DNA from: Bacillota bacterium | Lineage (GTDB): Bacteria > Bacillota > Clostridia > Christensenellales > Aristaeellaceae | DNA: 50,099 bases | Direction: 5' to 3' | Assembly (NCBI GenBank): GCA_023396045.1 | Contig: JAEWXD010000048.1 | Span: 1-50,099, forward strand | The notes under the pieces: generated by a model | The model's input: the letters and a program-made list of their open reading frames with translations, nothing else | What the model was told of the DNA's origin: nothing | The model's database searches: none | Position numbers and translations under genes: made by a program | In this document: in pieces, positions 26,717-35,734 of the stretch | Numbering within the stretch: position 1 is the stretch's first letter | Layout of the letters: each line of letters begins with the position of its first letter

Positions 26717-28117
26717 ATGCTGTTTTCAAGCTTGGTATTTATCTATGCCTTTTTGCCCTTGGTATGCCTGCTATATTTTGCCATACCCAGTATAAAGGTA
26801 AAAAATTATATTTTATGTATCGCCAGCATATTCTTTTATGCCTATGGGGAGCCGCGTTTTGTATGGGTAATGCTCGGCTCGATTTTTATGAACTATGCTT
26901 TTGGGCTTGTGATACAGTGGCTGAAAAACAAAGGTAAACCCGCTAAAATTGTATTGGTGTTGGCTTGTATTGCCAATATCACTTTGCTATTTGTGTATAA
27001 ATACCTTGGGTTTGTAAGCCGTGTTTTAGAAAACTTCGGTATAGGCTCTACTTTGCATATACTATTGCCGATTGGCATTTCCTTTTTTACATTTCAAGCC
27101 ATGAGTTATGTGGTAGACGTATATAGGGGCACGGTGCAAGCGCAGAAAAACCCTGTATATATTGGCTTATACATAGCATTTTTTCCTCAGTTGATTGCAG
27201 GGCCCATTGTGCGCTACAACAGTATTGCCACACAAATAGAATATAGAGAGCATAGCTTAGATAATGTTCGCACAGGCTTTATGCGCTTTTTGTTGGGGCT
27301 TTTTAAAAAAGTGTTGCTTGCAAATCAACTTGCCATCGTGGCAGATATCGCTTTTAACAATACGGTACAGATTAGTACACTTATGGCATGGCTTGGCCTT
27401 ATTGCTTATGCATTGCAAATCTTTTTTGATTTTGCAGGTTATTCTGATATGGCGATAGGCCTTGCCCGTATATTCGGCTTTGCATTAGAAGAAAACTTTT
27501 TGTACCCCTATATTAGCAAAAGTATCAGTGAATTTTGGCGCCGTTGGCATATTTCTTTAGGTATATGGTTTCGTGATTATCTTTACTTTCCCTTGGGTGG
27601 CTCTCAAGGCAAATTGCCTAAAACCATATGCAATTTAGCAATTGTTTGGCTATGTACCGGTATATGGCATGGCGCAAACTTTACCTTTGCCCTTTGGGGT
27701 CTGTACTATTTTATATTTATTGCCATAGAAAAATTGCTTGCTTTACCAAAAACATTGCCTACACGCTTTGCAAAAAATGTGTATGCTGTATGTAGCATGT
27801 TTTTTGTATTGCTGGGTTGGGTGCTGTTTCGTGCAAACAATCTTTCCCATGCCGGTCAATACTATACAGCACTCTTTGGTGGCACAGAGATTTTTGGTGC
27901 AAGAGAATTTGGCTTGTTGCAAAGTTATGCTTGGGTTATTTTGCTTGGCTTGTTATTTACAAGGCCCATTATTCCTTGGCTTGTTAGCCGTTGCCCGGAA
28001 AAGCTGCAAAGATTTGCACAATTACTGCAAGTGCCGATTTATATCGCATTATTCATTACGGTTACAGCCATGCTGGTAACAGGCGTCTATAATCCTTTTA
28101 TATACTTTCAATTTTAA
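26717..28117 (+). CDS. MBOAT O-acyltransferase, AlgI/DltB-like
   Basis: 466 residues, about 10-12 membrane helices. It would move acyl (probably acetyl) groups across the membrane to a cell-surface polymer. The family motifs are present: 'FYAYGEPRF', 'LLPIGISFFTFQAMSYVVDVYRG', 'FPQLIAGPIVRY', 'FFDFAGYSDMAIGLA', 'SEFWRRWHISLG' (His278) and the catalytic His318 in 'CTGIWHGANFTFALWG'. GGAG precedes the start. The next gene is an AlgJ/DltD-type partner, so they should form the transfer system. Confidence 0.94.
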   Translation: MLFSSLVFIYAFLPLVCLLYFAIPSIKVKNYILCIASIFFYAYGEPRFVWVMLGSIFMNYAFGLVIQWLKNKGKPAKIVLVLACIANITLLFVYKYLGFVSRVLENFGIGSTLHILLPIGISFFTFQAMSYVVDVYRGTVQAQKNPVYIGLYIAFFPQLIAGPIVRYNSIATQIEYREHSLDNVRTGFMRFLLGLFKKVLLANQLAIVADIAFNNTVQISTLMAWLGLIAYALQIFFDFAGYSDMAIGLARIFGFALEENFLYPYISKSISEFWRRWHISLGIWFRDYLYFPLGGSQGKLPKTICNLAIVWLCTGIWHGANFTFALWGLYYFIFIAIEKLLALPKTLPTRFAKNVYAVCSMFFVLLGWVLFRANNLSHAGQYYTALFGGTEIFGAREFGLLQSYAWVILLGLLFTRPIIPWLVSRCPEKLQRFAQLLQVPIYIALFITVTAMLVTGVYNPFIYFQF

Positions 28118-28119
28118 CT

Positions 28120-29223
28120 ATGAAAAAAAACACCCAAAGCATTATACTCTTGTTTTGCATTTTATGGATACTGTTCTTTGCTGTTACACATCCAATTTGG
28201 CAAGAAAAGCCCACATTGCAAAAATTACAAAGTCAATTTACCGGCGAATTTCCACAAAAAAACATTTTTTTAGAATGGAATGCGCTTTTTCATCGTATCT
28301 TGGGTATGCGTGAAATGCATGGAGTGGCTATGGTGGGGCAAAACGCCTATATACAAGAAGAAAACATAGAAGATATGCCATACAAATTGGAAGTTTTGCA
28401 AACTTTGCAAGCAGAATCCAAAGAATTTCAACTTATTATATTACCAACACTACTTAGCGGCAATGCAGAAGCCATTGCCCCATATCAATACACTACCCCT
28501 TATGCGCAGCTTACACAACTAATGCAAGAGGCCAAGGCGCTGGGGATGCAAGTGCTGGATTTAAGCACATTTAAGAAAGAATTACCACCAACGGAACGTT
28601 TTTTTAAAAGCGACCATCACTGGTTGCCGGCGTTTGCTTTGCAAACGGCCTTGCCAATCGCAGAGCATATCGCCGCTACTTTGCATATTCCTTTGCAGAA
28701 AGAACACTTTGCTCCCTCTGCCTACCATGTGCAAAATTACCCGAAAATATTTTTGGGCACAGCCGGAAAACGCACGGGTAGATTGTTTACTGGCTTGGAT
28801 GATTTTAAACTATTATCGCCAAAGTTTGAAACTAAATTCACCGTAGAAAGCCCCTTTGCTACAACAACGCAAACCGGTACTTTTGAAGAAGTGTTTATTA
28901 AGCCCAATTATTTAGAGTATGATTATTACGAACTAAGCCCCTATAAAGCGTATTTTGGTGATGTTATAAAAAATGTCAAAATAACAAACCATTTAGCTAA
29001 CAATAACAAAAAAGTGCTATATATTATAGATTCCTATTCCTTGCCCTTAATGGCCTTTTTGGCAAATGTAGCACAAGAAAGTTATGTATATGATTTTCGG
29101 TATAGCAATGCAAACATTGCAGAAGAAATAAAGCGAATACAGCCGGATTTGGTTGTAACACAGTTTAGCCATTTCGCCTTTGCCTTTGATTTTAAAGATT
29201 ATTTTGGAGTAAACCATGAGTAA
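28120..29223 (+). CDS. AlgJ/AlgX-like (DHHW) acetylation partner
   Basis: 367 residues with one N-terminal membrane anchor (about 8-24), the rest outside. SGNH-hydrolase-like AlgJ/X fold: 'FKSDHHWLPAFAL' carries the D165-H166-H167-W168 signature, and 'VLYIIDSYSLPLMAFLA' carries the serine in the position of the nucleophile block. It probably transfers the acyl group delivered by the MBOAT protein onto a polymer. Starts 2 bp after the MBOAT stop with no clear ribosome site, so translation is likely coupled. Confidence 0.85.
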   Translation: MKKNTQSIILLFCILWILFFAVTHPIWQEKPTLQKLQSQFTGEFPQKNIFLEWNALFHRILGMREMHGVAMVGQNAYIQEENIEDMPYKLEVLQTLQAESKEFQLIILPTLLSGNAEAIAPYQYTTPYAQLTQLMQEAKALGMQVLDLSTFKKELPPTERFFKSDHHWLPAFALQTALPIAEHIAATLHIPLQKEHFAPSAYHVQNYPKIFLGTAGKRTGRLFTGLDDFKLLSPKFETKFTVESPFATTTQTGTFEEVFIKPNYLEYDYYELSPYKAYFGDVIKNVKITNHLANNNKKVLYIIDSYSLPLMAFLANVAQESYVYDFRYSNANIAEEIKRIQPDLVVTQFSHFAFAFDFKDYFGVNHE

Positions 29224-30304
29224 ATTTACCACAGAAGATATATTGGCATTACAAAAACAAGTAATGGAAAATATGCAAAAAAGCATACAGTCCCTGCATG
29301 ATGATTTATGGGGTAACCCTGCCGAAATACAGCCGCCGGAAGGATTTCCCGCCATACCTACTTTGGAGGAATTAGAAAGCAAGCCGCGCAGCCAAAGCCC
29401 TGTAAGCACTGCTAATGCAAAACCTGCAGAGCAAGTAAAACCTAAGGAAGAACAACCAAAAGAAAATATAGAGGATTTAAAAAAAGAATTGCAAGAGTAT
29501 ATTGGGCTTGCTGTTGTAAAAGATGAAGTGCAAGACTTAATTAACCTTGTTACTGTGCAAAATATGCGCAAGGAGCACGGCTTAAAAGTGAGCGACTTAT
29601 CTTTGCACATGGTATTTTCTGGCAACCCCGGCACAGGCAAAACCATGATAGCAAGGCTTATGGCAAGAATTTACCGTTCTCTTGGTATACTCAGCCGTGG
29701 CCATTTGGTAGAAGTGGATAGAAGTGGTCTTGTGGCTGGATTTGTTGGCCAAACAGCCATAAAAACACAGGATGTGTTGCAAAAAGCTATGGGTGGTGTG
29801 CTTTTTATAGATGAAGCCTATGCTCTGAGCAATAAGCAAGGCAACGACTTTGGGCAAGAAGCCATAGACACTATACTCAAAGCCATGGAAGACCATAGAG
29901 ATAATTTGATTGTTATCGTGGCAGGCTATACCGAGCTCATGCAGGATTTTATTCAAAGCAACCCGGGCTTGCAAAGTCGTTTTAATCGTTTTTTGGAATT
30001 TGCAGACTATACTGCTTCAGAGCTAATTGATATATTCCGTATGCGTTGTGAAAAAAGTGCCTATGTCTTGGCCGAAGATGCAACAAATCTCTTGAAAGAG
30101 ATTTTGGAATACGAACAAAAAAACAACGAAAATTTTGGCAATGCCAGAGGGGTTCGTAACCTGTTTGAAAAAACAGTGGTAGAGCAGGCAAACCGTTTGG
30201 CACAAAGTGAATCTATTACCAAAGAAGCTTTAATGTGTATACAGAAAGAAGATCTTGCCTTGGCAGCAGATGCCTATAAAAAAGGTATTCTTAAAGGAGA
30301 ATGA
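29216..30304 (+). CDS. CbbX/SpoVK-like AAA+ ATPase
   Basis: 362 residues, overlapping the AlgJ-like gene by 8 nt. Residues 1-85 are a low-complexity, Pro/Glu/Lys-rich N-terminus. The AAA module has Walker A 'GNPGTGKT' (136-143), Walker B 'GGVLFIDEAY' (193-202), sensor 1 'VIVAGYTELM' and the arginine-bearing 'NPGLQSRFNR'. This is the CbbX/SpoVK (stage V sporulation protein K) family of remodelling ATPases. An AAA ATPase inside an envelope acylation operon is unusual; it may remodel a cytoplasmic partner of the pathway. Confidence 0.88.
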   Translation: MSKFTTEDILALQKQVMENMQKSIQSLHDDLWGNPAEIQPPEGFPAIPTLEELESKPRSQSPVSTANAKPAEQVKPKEEQPKENIEDLKKELQEYIGLAVVKDEVQDLINLVTVQNMRKEHGLKVSDLSLHMVFSGNPGTGKTMIARLMARIYRSLGILSRGHLVEVDRSGLVAGFVGQTAIKTQDVLQKAMGGVLFIDEAYALSNKQGNDFGQEAIDTILKAMEDHRDNLIVIVAGYTELMQDFIQSNPGLQSRFNRFLEFADYTASELIDIFRMRCEKSAYVLAEDATNLLKEILEYEQKNNENFGNARGVRNLFEKTVVEQANRLAQSESITKEALMCIQKEDLALAADAYKKGILKGE

Positions 30305-30305
30305 T

Positions 30306-31550
30306 ATGCGTATTTCTATGATTACCATAGGCTCAACAGGGGATGTAAAGCCATATATACTATTGGGTAGAGAACTACAAAAACGTGGCCATAGTATCAA
30401 CCTGTGCGCCTTTCGCAATTTTAGGGAAATGGTAGAAAAAGAAGGCTTTACCTTCTACCCTATTGATAGGGATGCCAAGGACTATATGCAACAAATTTTA
30501 AACAACAATAAAGGCGCTATTGATTTTTTAAAAAACATCAATAGCGAAATTATGGTGCTTAGTCGTGTGCTTATTGATGCGGTAGATGCATGTGTACAGG
30601 CTGGGGATATTGCCATTGGCTCATTTTTTGGTTCTATCAACCAAAAAGTTGCAGAAAAACATAATAAAAAATATGTACAAACCCATTTCTTCCCTATGGA
30701 TATTAATGATATTACACCCATATCCTCTGCTAAGGGCTTTATTTTAGGGCCTTCTTACTATAAGTTCAGCTATAAGTTGGGGCATTTGCTCATCAATCTG
30801 TTTCAAAATTATTATATCAATAAAAATAAGGAAGAGTACGCGCTTACTCCCGTGCCGGTTAAGATGGAACCATCTTACGAAATCAATGGCGAACCATTCC
30901 CTGTCATTTATGCCTTAAGCCGCTATGTACTTCCCCCCTATGAAAAGTGGCCGAATAATATTCACGTGGTAGGCTACTTTATGGAAGAAACACCACAGGA
31001 ATACACACCCAGCCCGGAACTTGAAGAATTTTTGCAAGCAGGCGAAGCCCCTATTTATGTAGGTTTTGGCTCAATGCTAAGTGATAGATTGCAGAAATTT
31101 TTAAATATTACCGTAGAAGCTTGTATAAAGGCAGGTATTCGTGCCGTTGTAGTAAAAGGTTGGAAGGATTTTGTAACACCACAAAATAAAAATATTTTTG
31201 TGTGTGATTCAATACCACACGATTATATTTTTAAGCATGTAAAAGCAGTGGTTCACCATGGTGGTGCAGGTACTTTTGGCGCAGGTATTAGCCATGGTAG
31301 ACCAACCCTTATTGTGCCCTTTGGAGGCGATCAACCTTTCAATGCTACACGCGCTTTTGATTTAGGTGTTGGGCCATCTCCCGTGCATACAGAGTGGCTG
31401 GGTGTAAATAAAATGGAAGAAAAATTAGTAGAACTCATTAGCGACCCTGTTTATGCGCAAAATGCTTTGGAACTTGCAGAAAAAGTAAACCAAGAGCAAG
31501 GGGTGCAAACAGCAGCCAATATTATAGAAAGTTATATGTATGCAAATTAA
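30306..31550 (+). CDS. Glycosyltransferase, UDP-glucuronosyl/sterol glucosyltransferase-like (GT-B)
   Basis: 414 residues; ATG 30306 follows AAGGAG and is 1 bp after the AAA gene stop. 'MRISMITIGSTGDVKPYILLG' is the N-terminal loop of GT28/GT1 enzymes. The C-terminal nucleotide-sugar site is 'YVGFGSML', 'IPHDYIFKHVKAVVHHGGAG' then 'TFGAGISHGRPTLIVPFGGD', including the HHGGAGT motif. It resembles bacterial macrolide or sterol glycosyltransferases; the acceptor in this envelope operon is probably a lipid or surface polymer precursor. Confidence 0.88.
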   Translation: MRISMITIGSTGDVKPYILLGRELQKRGHSINLCAFRNFREMVEKEGFTFYPIDRDAKDYMQQILNNNKGAIDFLKNINSEIMVLSRVLIDAVDACVQAGDIAIGSFFGSINQKVAEKHNKKYVQTHFFPMDINDITPISSAKGFILGPSYYKFSYKLGHLLINLFQNYYINKNKEEYALTPVPVKMEPSYEINGEPFPVIYALSRYVLPPYEKWPNNIHVVGYFMEETPQEYTPSPELEEFLQAGEAPIYVGFGSMLSDRLQKFLNITVEACIKAGIRAVVVKGWKDFVTPQNKNIFVCDSIPHDYIFKHVKAVVHHGGAGTFGAGISHGRPTLIVPFGGDQPFNATRAFDLGVGPSPVHTEWLGVNKMEEKLVELISDPVYAQNALELAEKVNQEQGVQTAANIIESYMYAN

Positions 31551-32910
31551 ACCCAAAATTAAGCCCATAAAAAAAAGCAGACTTCCATTGCTCGCATTGG
31601 CAATGGTTCTGCTTTTATTGGGCATATTAATCTATTTTTATGTAACGAAGCAACCGGCTCATAAGCCCCATGGTGAAAAACAAATGCAGGAATTGTTCGC
31701 CATTAACGAAACTTTGCAAAGCGTAGCTGTAAGCTTAGACAATGGTGTGCAGTATTGCTTGGAAGATAGGGAAGGAAAACTTTATTATACAGGCAACGCA
31801 GCAAGACCATTGGATGCAGAAATTGAACAAGCCATTCGTAGTGATTTGCACAGTATCGTAATTAACGATACCATTGCACCCAAAGGCCAACCTACTTTGG
31901 CTATGCGCTTACAACCACCCCATATTAAAATTACAGCGACCTATGAAACACAGCAAATAGATTTTTTTGTAGGTGCAGAAGTACCGCTTACAGCAGAATA
32001 TTATTTTAAAACAAGCAATACAGAGGGTATTTATGCTATCAACGCCGGTTTTGAATCTTTATTTTATACAAACCCCAATGCAATGTTGCAAAAAGAAAAA
32101 GCAGAAATCCATAAACAACTCATAGAAAGTATTCGCTTTTCAGGCAAACACAATGTAGAAATTATTGTGCAAAGCCTTGAGCAAGACAGAGCGTATGGCA
32201 TAGTGCATAAAGAGATTTATTATCCTGCAAACTCGGTAGTGCTTAATGCTGTGATAGAAAGCCTGCATAATATAGATTTGGGTGTGTTTATCAAAGCTTA
32301 TGAAAAAGAAGAAAACTATGGTTTTCATGGCCCTGAAGCCTTGCATATAGAAGTAAAACAACAAGCAGGGCAAAATGCAACCGGGCAGGTGCCGGCCGGC
32401 ACCAAACAGATTGTGGTAGGCAATGCTATAGATGAGTTTAGTGTATATCTTTTATATAATAACAATGTGTATCGTGCAAGCAGCCTTGCTTTACAAAGTA
32501 TACGTAGTGTTGGTGATACACTCTATTCTAAAAATGCTTTTCCCTTGTCTTTGCTGGATGTTAGCAACCTTGTGCAAATACAGGATGGTACAAATATCTG
32601 GAAAATAGACACCCAAGTAAAAGAAACAGAAACAGAGGTTGCTGTGTATAAAAATGGGAAAGTAACAGATCTTCCGTCCTTCCAAGCGCAACTTAAGTAT
32701 GCGTTGCAAGAAGAGGCAGACGTGTTTGTTGGCCCAACTAAGCCACAGGGCGAAGCAGTGCGAAAGTTTATTATTACCTTACGCAACAAAACCATGGAGA
32801 TTGCCTTCTATACAGCCGATCTTTATAACGATTATATTGCTATAGATGGTAACATAGTATATAAATGGGCAAAACAAAAAACACAAAATCTATTTCATAC
32901 AGCACAATAA
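31540..32910 (+). CDS. Membrane-anchored protein, DUF4340-like
   Basis: 456 residues, one N-terminal membrane helix (about 15-33, 'LPLLALAMVLLLLGILIYFYV'), then a large extracytoplasmic region of beta-rich repeats ('AVAVSLDNGVQYCLEDREGKLYYTG'-like, paraphrased; 'IYAINAGFESLFYTNPNAML'). The layout suggests the DUF4340 family; function unknown. It overlaps the glycosyltransferase by 11 nt, is the last gene of the operon, and is followed by a terminator. Confidence 0.65.
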   Translation: MQIKPKIKPIKKSRLPLLALAMVLLLLGILIYFYVTKQPAHKPHGEKQMQELFAINETLQSVAVSLDNGVQYCLEDREGKLYYTGNAARPLDAEIEQAIRSDLHSIVINDTIAPKGQPTLAMRLQPPHIKITATYETQQIDFFVGAEVPLTAEYYFKTSNTEGIYAINAGFESLFYTNPNAMLQKEKAEIHKQLIESIRFSGKHNVEIIVQSLEQDRAYGIVHKEIYYPANSVVLNAVIESLHNIDLGVFIKAYEKEENYGFHGPEALHIEVKQQAGQNATGQVPAGTKQIVVGNAIDEFSVYLLYNNNVYRASSLALQSIRSVGDTLYSKNAFPLSLLDVSNLVQIQDGTNIWKIDTQVKETETEVAVYKNGKVTDLPSFQAQLKYALQEEADVFVGPTKPQGEAVRKFIITLRNKTMEIAFYTADLYNDYIAIDGNIVYKWAKQKTQNLFHTAQ

Positions 32911-32937
32911 TAAAAGCTCCCAAAGGGAGCTTTTATT
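32909..32937. terminator. Bidirectional terminator
   Basis: A 13-bp perfect stem (32909-32921 with 32925-32937), AAA loop, between convergent operons. It overlaps the stop codons on both sides. Confidence 0.9.
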
Positions 32938-33175
32938 ATACTTCATATACCACTATATAAGCTTGGTTTTCCACCTGCACAATTTGTTCCAGTTCTTCTA
33001 AAATACTGTCATCTATGAGATAATTTTCAGCTGTATAGCCAACACAAGTGCCGCAACTGCTGGATAAGCTTCTGGGTACAGGCATTATTTTGCCTGCTAT
33101 CTGGTGCTTATCACATAGCTTTTTATAACGCATTGACGCATAGTGAGAGTGAAAAGTTGCAATATATTCGGGCAT
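32936..33175 (-). CDS. DUF3343 small Cys-motif protein
   Basis: 79 residues, family length. 'SSSCGTCVGY' carries the Cys41-x-x-Cys44 pair typical of DUF3343 proteins, with a third Cys at 21. These proteins occur next to YedE and TusA/YedF-like genes and are thought to carry a sulfur or selenium atom. Third and last gene of the yedE operon; no clear ribosome site, 1 bp after the upstream stop. Confidence 0.85.
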   Translation of the reverse strand: MPEYIATFHSHYASMRYKKLCDKHQIAGKIMPVPRSLSSSCGTCVGYTAENYLIDDSILEELEQIVQVENQAYIVVYEV

Positions 33176-33176
33176 G

Positions 33177-33383
33177 TTATTTTGTTAATGTAATTTCTAA
33201 TTCTTCGCCGTTTTGTTTTACTTCACAGGTAAAACCTAATTTTTGGCCGTATCTTAATACATTTTCTCTTGCAGCTGGGCAAGTAGCCAATAATTTGTAG
33301 CTGTTTTCTTTGCTGTTTACAGCGTTTTGTAATAATAATAGTGGTTCCGGGCAGGATAAGCCTCTTGCATCAATAACTTTCAT
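33177..33383 (-). CDS. TusA/YedF-like sulfurtransferase
   Basis: 68 residues. Start at 33383 behind AAGGAG, giving MKVIDARGLSCPEPLLLLQ with the CPxP motif (Cys11) of TusA/SirA proteins, which pass sulfur, and in the YedF branch possibly selenium, between partners. Two extra Cys are at about 40 and 56. It lies between yedE and the DUF3343 gene, 1 bp after the yedE stop. Confidence 0.88.
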   Translation of the reverse strand: MKVIDARGLSCPEPLLLLQNAVNSKENSYKLLATCPAARENVLRYGQKLGFTCEVKQNGEELEITLTK

Positions 33384-33384
33384 A

Positions 33385-34461
33385 TTATTCTCCTTTTCTG
33401 AAGGTGTGTGCTGCGGCAATAACGCAAACTACAATAATACCGCCAATAACAGCATATTTACCAAGTGGGGTTGCACCAGCACCGGAGGAAGCTAAACCGT
33501 GGTTGTGTGCAAATGCAGCACCAACCATTAAACCAAGTACTGTAATAGCACTGTCAGAGTTGCCTTCACCGGCCAAAACCAATTGGCGTAGTGGGCAACC
33601 ACCAAGCAATACAGAGCCTAAACCGGCAAGTAACATACCTAAGAAATTCCATAAACCGTCTGTATGAGCAACAGCTTGGCCTTCAAAACCCAATTTAATA
33701 AAGCTCTTATCAGGCACAAGCGCTGTAAGCAACAGGTTCATTACCAATGCGCCGGCAAATACGCTCACATAGCCTATTAAAAGTTTCCATTCTTTAAATA
33801 ATACTGCATCTCTTACGCCGCCAACCATGCACATTCTGGTTTTTTGAGAAAGTGCGCCAACGATTAAGCCTGCTGCTAAGCTGATGAGTAACGGAGCGTG
33901 CATGGAGCCAGGGCCTTTTTCAGAGAAAAGTAATACTGCAGGGTAGAGCAATACTACTGCCAACAGAGCAACCCAACCAATTGGGAAAATAGCGCCTTCT
34001 GCACAGTTTTGTTTGTAGAAACGTTTGAGGCTGTAGCCTTTTTTAAGGAACACAATACCGCAAAGTATACCGGCAACAAAGCCAGCCAACCCTAAAAGTG
34101 CATTTAAGTCGCCGCCGGCCAAACGAAGCACGGTACGGAATGGGCAACCCAAGAACATTAAGCAGCCAATCATTACAAAGAATGCAATTACAAATCTTGT
34201 AAGAGGGGCGCTGCCACCGCGTGGTTTGAATTCTTTGCGTACCAAAGCCAAAATAAAGCTACCAAGTACCAAACCGATAATTTCAGGGCGTACATATTGT
34301 ACAACTGCAGCTTTGTGTAATTGTAATGCACCAGCTGTATCTCTTAAAAAACATGCAATACAGAAACCCATGTTTACAGGGTTGCCAAGCAGTACCAATA
34401 TGGATGCTATGATACCAATAATACCACCGGCAAGTGCAATTTGAAGTTTTTCTTTTTTCAT
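33385..34461 (-). CDS. yedE: YedE-family sulfur/selenium transporter
   Basis: 358-residue membrane protein, about 10-11 helices. Cys-bearing family motifs recur: 'NMGFCIACFLRDTAG', 'MFLGCPFRTVLRLAGGDLNA', 'RMCMVGGVRDA' and 'LLGGCPLRQLVLAGEGN'. This is the YeeE/YedE family (thiosulfate uptake), and the two-repeat form with this neighbourhood matches YedE proteins linked to selenium metabolism. GGAGG precedes the ATG. It is co-transcribed with the TusA-like and DUF3343 genes and divergent from the cysteine desulfurase. Confidence 0.9.
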   Translation of the reverse strand: MKKEKLQIALAGGIIGIIASILVLLGNPVNMGFCIACFLRDTAGALQLHKAAVVQYVRPEIIGLVLGSFILALVRKEFKPRGGSAPLTRFVIAFFVMIGCLMFLGCPFRTVLRLAGGDLNALLGLAGFVAGILCGIVFLKKGYSLKRFYKQNCAEGAIFPIGWVALLAVVLLYPAVLLFSEKGPGSMHAPLLISLAAGLIVGALSQKTRMCMVGGVRDAVLFKEWKLLIGYVSVFAGALVMNLLLTALVPDKSFIKLGFEGQAVAHTDGLWNFLGMLLAGLGSVLLGGCPLRQLVLAGEGNSDSAITVLGLMVGAAFAHNHGLASSGAGATPLGKYAVIGGIIVVCVIAAAHTFRKGE

Positions 34462-34487
34462 AAAATACCTCCATTGATTTTGTTACT

Positions 34488-34515
34488 ATTATAACATTTG
34501 TTACAATTTATACAA
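34488..34515 (-). promoter_or_regulatory. Promoter of the yedE operon
   Basis: Minus-strand TTGTAT (34510-34515), a 16-bp spacer, extended -10 TGT-TATAAT (34488-34493). Confidence 0.7.
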
Positions 34516-34578
34516 ATACTTTTTATTGATAATATTAAGTATAATTATTTGAAAAATGAATAAATCTATGTTACAATT
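34499..34578. promoter_or_regulatory. Repeated TGTTACAATT site between divergent promoters
   Basis: The ten-base string TGTTACAATT occurs at 34499-34508 and 34569-34578. The first lies in the spacer of the yedE promoter, the second covers the -10 of the desulfurase promoter. A partial copy (TGTTAC) is at 34481. Candidate operators for the LysR regulator encoded in the same locus; this is inference. Confidence 0.4.
34549..34577 (+). promoter_or_regulatory. Promoter of the cysteine desulfurase-LysR operon
   Basis: TTGAAA (34549-34554), a 17-bp spacer, TACAAT (34572-34577), 20 bp before the ATG at 34598, leaving a very short leader that is almost only the ribosome site. Confidence 0.75.
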
Positions 34579-34597
34579 CTGTTGAAGGGGTGAAACT

Positions 34598-35734
34598 ATG
34601 AAGCAAGTGTATTTAGACCAGGCCGCCAGCTCCTTTCCTAAGCCGGATTGTGTGTCAGAAAGAGTATATACATTTTTAAAAAACAGTGCAGTAAATGTAC
34701 ACCGCAGTGCCGGTGCACTTTCTTATGGTGTAGAAGAAATGCTTTTTGATACCAGAGAACTTTTGTGTGATTTTTTTGGAGCCCCGGATAGCCGTTATGT
34801 AGTATTTACCAAAAATATTACAGAAAGTTTGAACTGCATTTTGCAAGGTTTATTGCACAAAGGCGACCATATTTTGTGTGGTCCTCTGGAGCATAATGCT
34901 GTAATGCGCCCTTTAGAAATGTTACTACAAAAAGGCGTAGAATATAGTGTTTTGCCACATTTGCCGGATGGTACTGTTTGTGTTGAACAAATAGAAAACG
35001 CTATTATGCCAAACACCAAAGCCCTGGTGCTTTGCCATGCAAGCAATGTAAGCGGCACCGTGCAGCCCTTACAGCAAGTAGGGGAAGTATGTAAAAAACA
35101 CAATATCTTTTTTATTGTAGATAGTGCACAAACAGCGGGTGTACTGCCCGTTTATATGAAAAACATGCATATTGATGCCCTTGCTTTTACAGGCCATAAA
35201 TCCTTGTGCGGCCCACAGGGTATAGGTGGTTATTTATTACAAAAACCAATAGCACAAGTTTTAGAACCACTTTTATTGGGTGGTACCGGTAGCCAAAGCG
35301 ACTTACTAACCATGCCAAACACCTTTCCCGATAGGCTGGAAGCAGGCACATTGAATTTACCGGGTATTGCAGGCTTGCAAAGTGGCTTGCAGTGGTTGCA
35401 AAATATGGGATTAGAAAATATCTATATGCATGAAATGCGGCTTACAGAAGCGTTCATACAAGGCTTGCAGAAGTTGCCGGTTACAATTATTGGCAATAGT
35501 CATTTGCAAAATCGCATGGCTGTGGTAAGTATCATTTGTAAAAATATGGCAGAAGTTGCCGCCACCCTTATGGAAAACTATGGCATCTCTACCCGTGTAG
35601 GTTTACACTGTGCACCTTGTGCCCATAAAACATTGGGTACTTTCCCAGAAGGCACATTGCGCTTTTCCTTTTCCTATTTTAATACTTTAGAAGAAATACA
35701 ATATGCACTGTATGCATTGGAGGCACTATTATGA
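34598..35734 (+). CDS. Cysteine desulfurase family protein (EF2568-like)
   Basis: PLP enzyme that should take sulfur from cysteine (or selenium from selenocysteine). 378 residues, class V aminotransferase fold. PLP lysine K201 in 'ALAFTGHKSLCGPQGIGG', His99 in 'GPLEHN', and the active Cys (C338) in 'STRVGLHCAPCAHKTLG'. The short 'TFPEGTLRFSFSYFNTLEEI' tail fits the EF2568 subgroup, known next to selenium-dependent molybdenum hydroxylase genes. It is divergent from yedE, TusA-like and DUF3343 genes, which makes it the likely chalcogen donor for them. Its stop overlaps the LysR start. Confidence 0.9.
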   Translation: MKQVYLDQAASSFPKPDCVSERVYTFLKNSAVNVHRSAGALSYGVEEMLFDTRELLCDFFGAPDSRYVVFTKNITESLNCILQGLLHKGDHILCGPLEHNAVMRPLEMLLQKGVEYSVLPHLPDGTVCVEQIENAIMPNTKALVLCHASNVSGTVQPLQQVGEVCKKHNIFFIVDSAQTAGVLPVYMKNMHIDALAFTGHKSLCGPQGIGGYLLQKPIAQVLEPLLLGGTGSQSDLLTMPNTFPDRLEAGTLNLPGIAGLQSGLQWLQNMGLENIYMHEMRLTEAFIQGLQKLPVTIIGNSHLQNRMAVVSIICKNMAEVAATLMENYGISTRVGLHCAPCAHKTLGTFPEGTLRFSFSYFNTLEEIQYALYALEALL

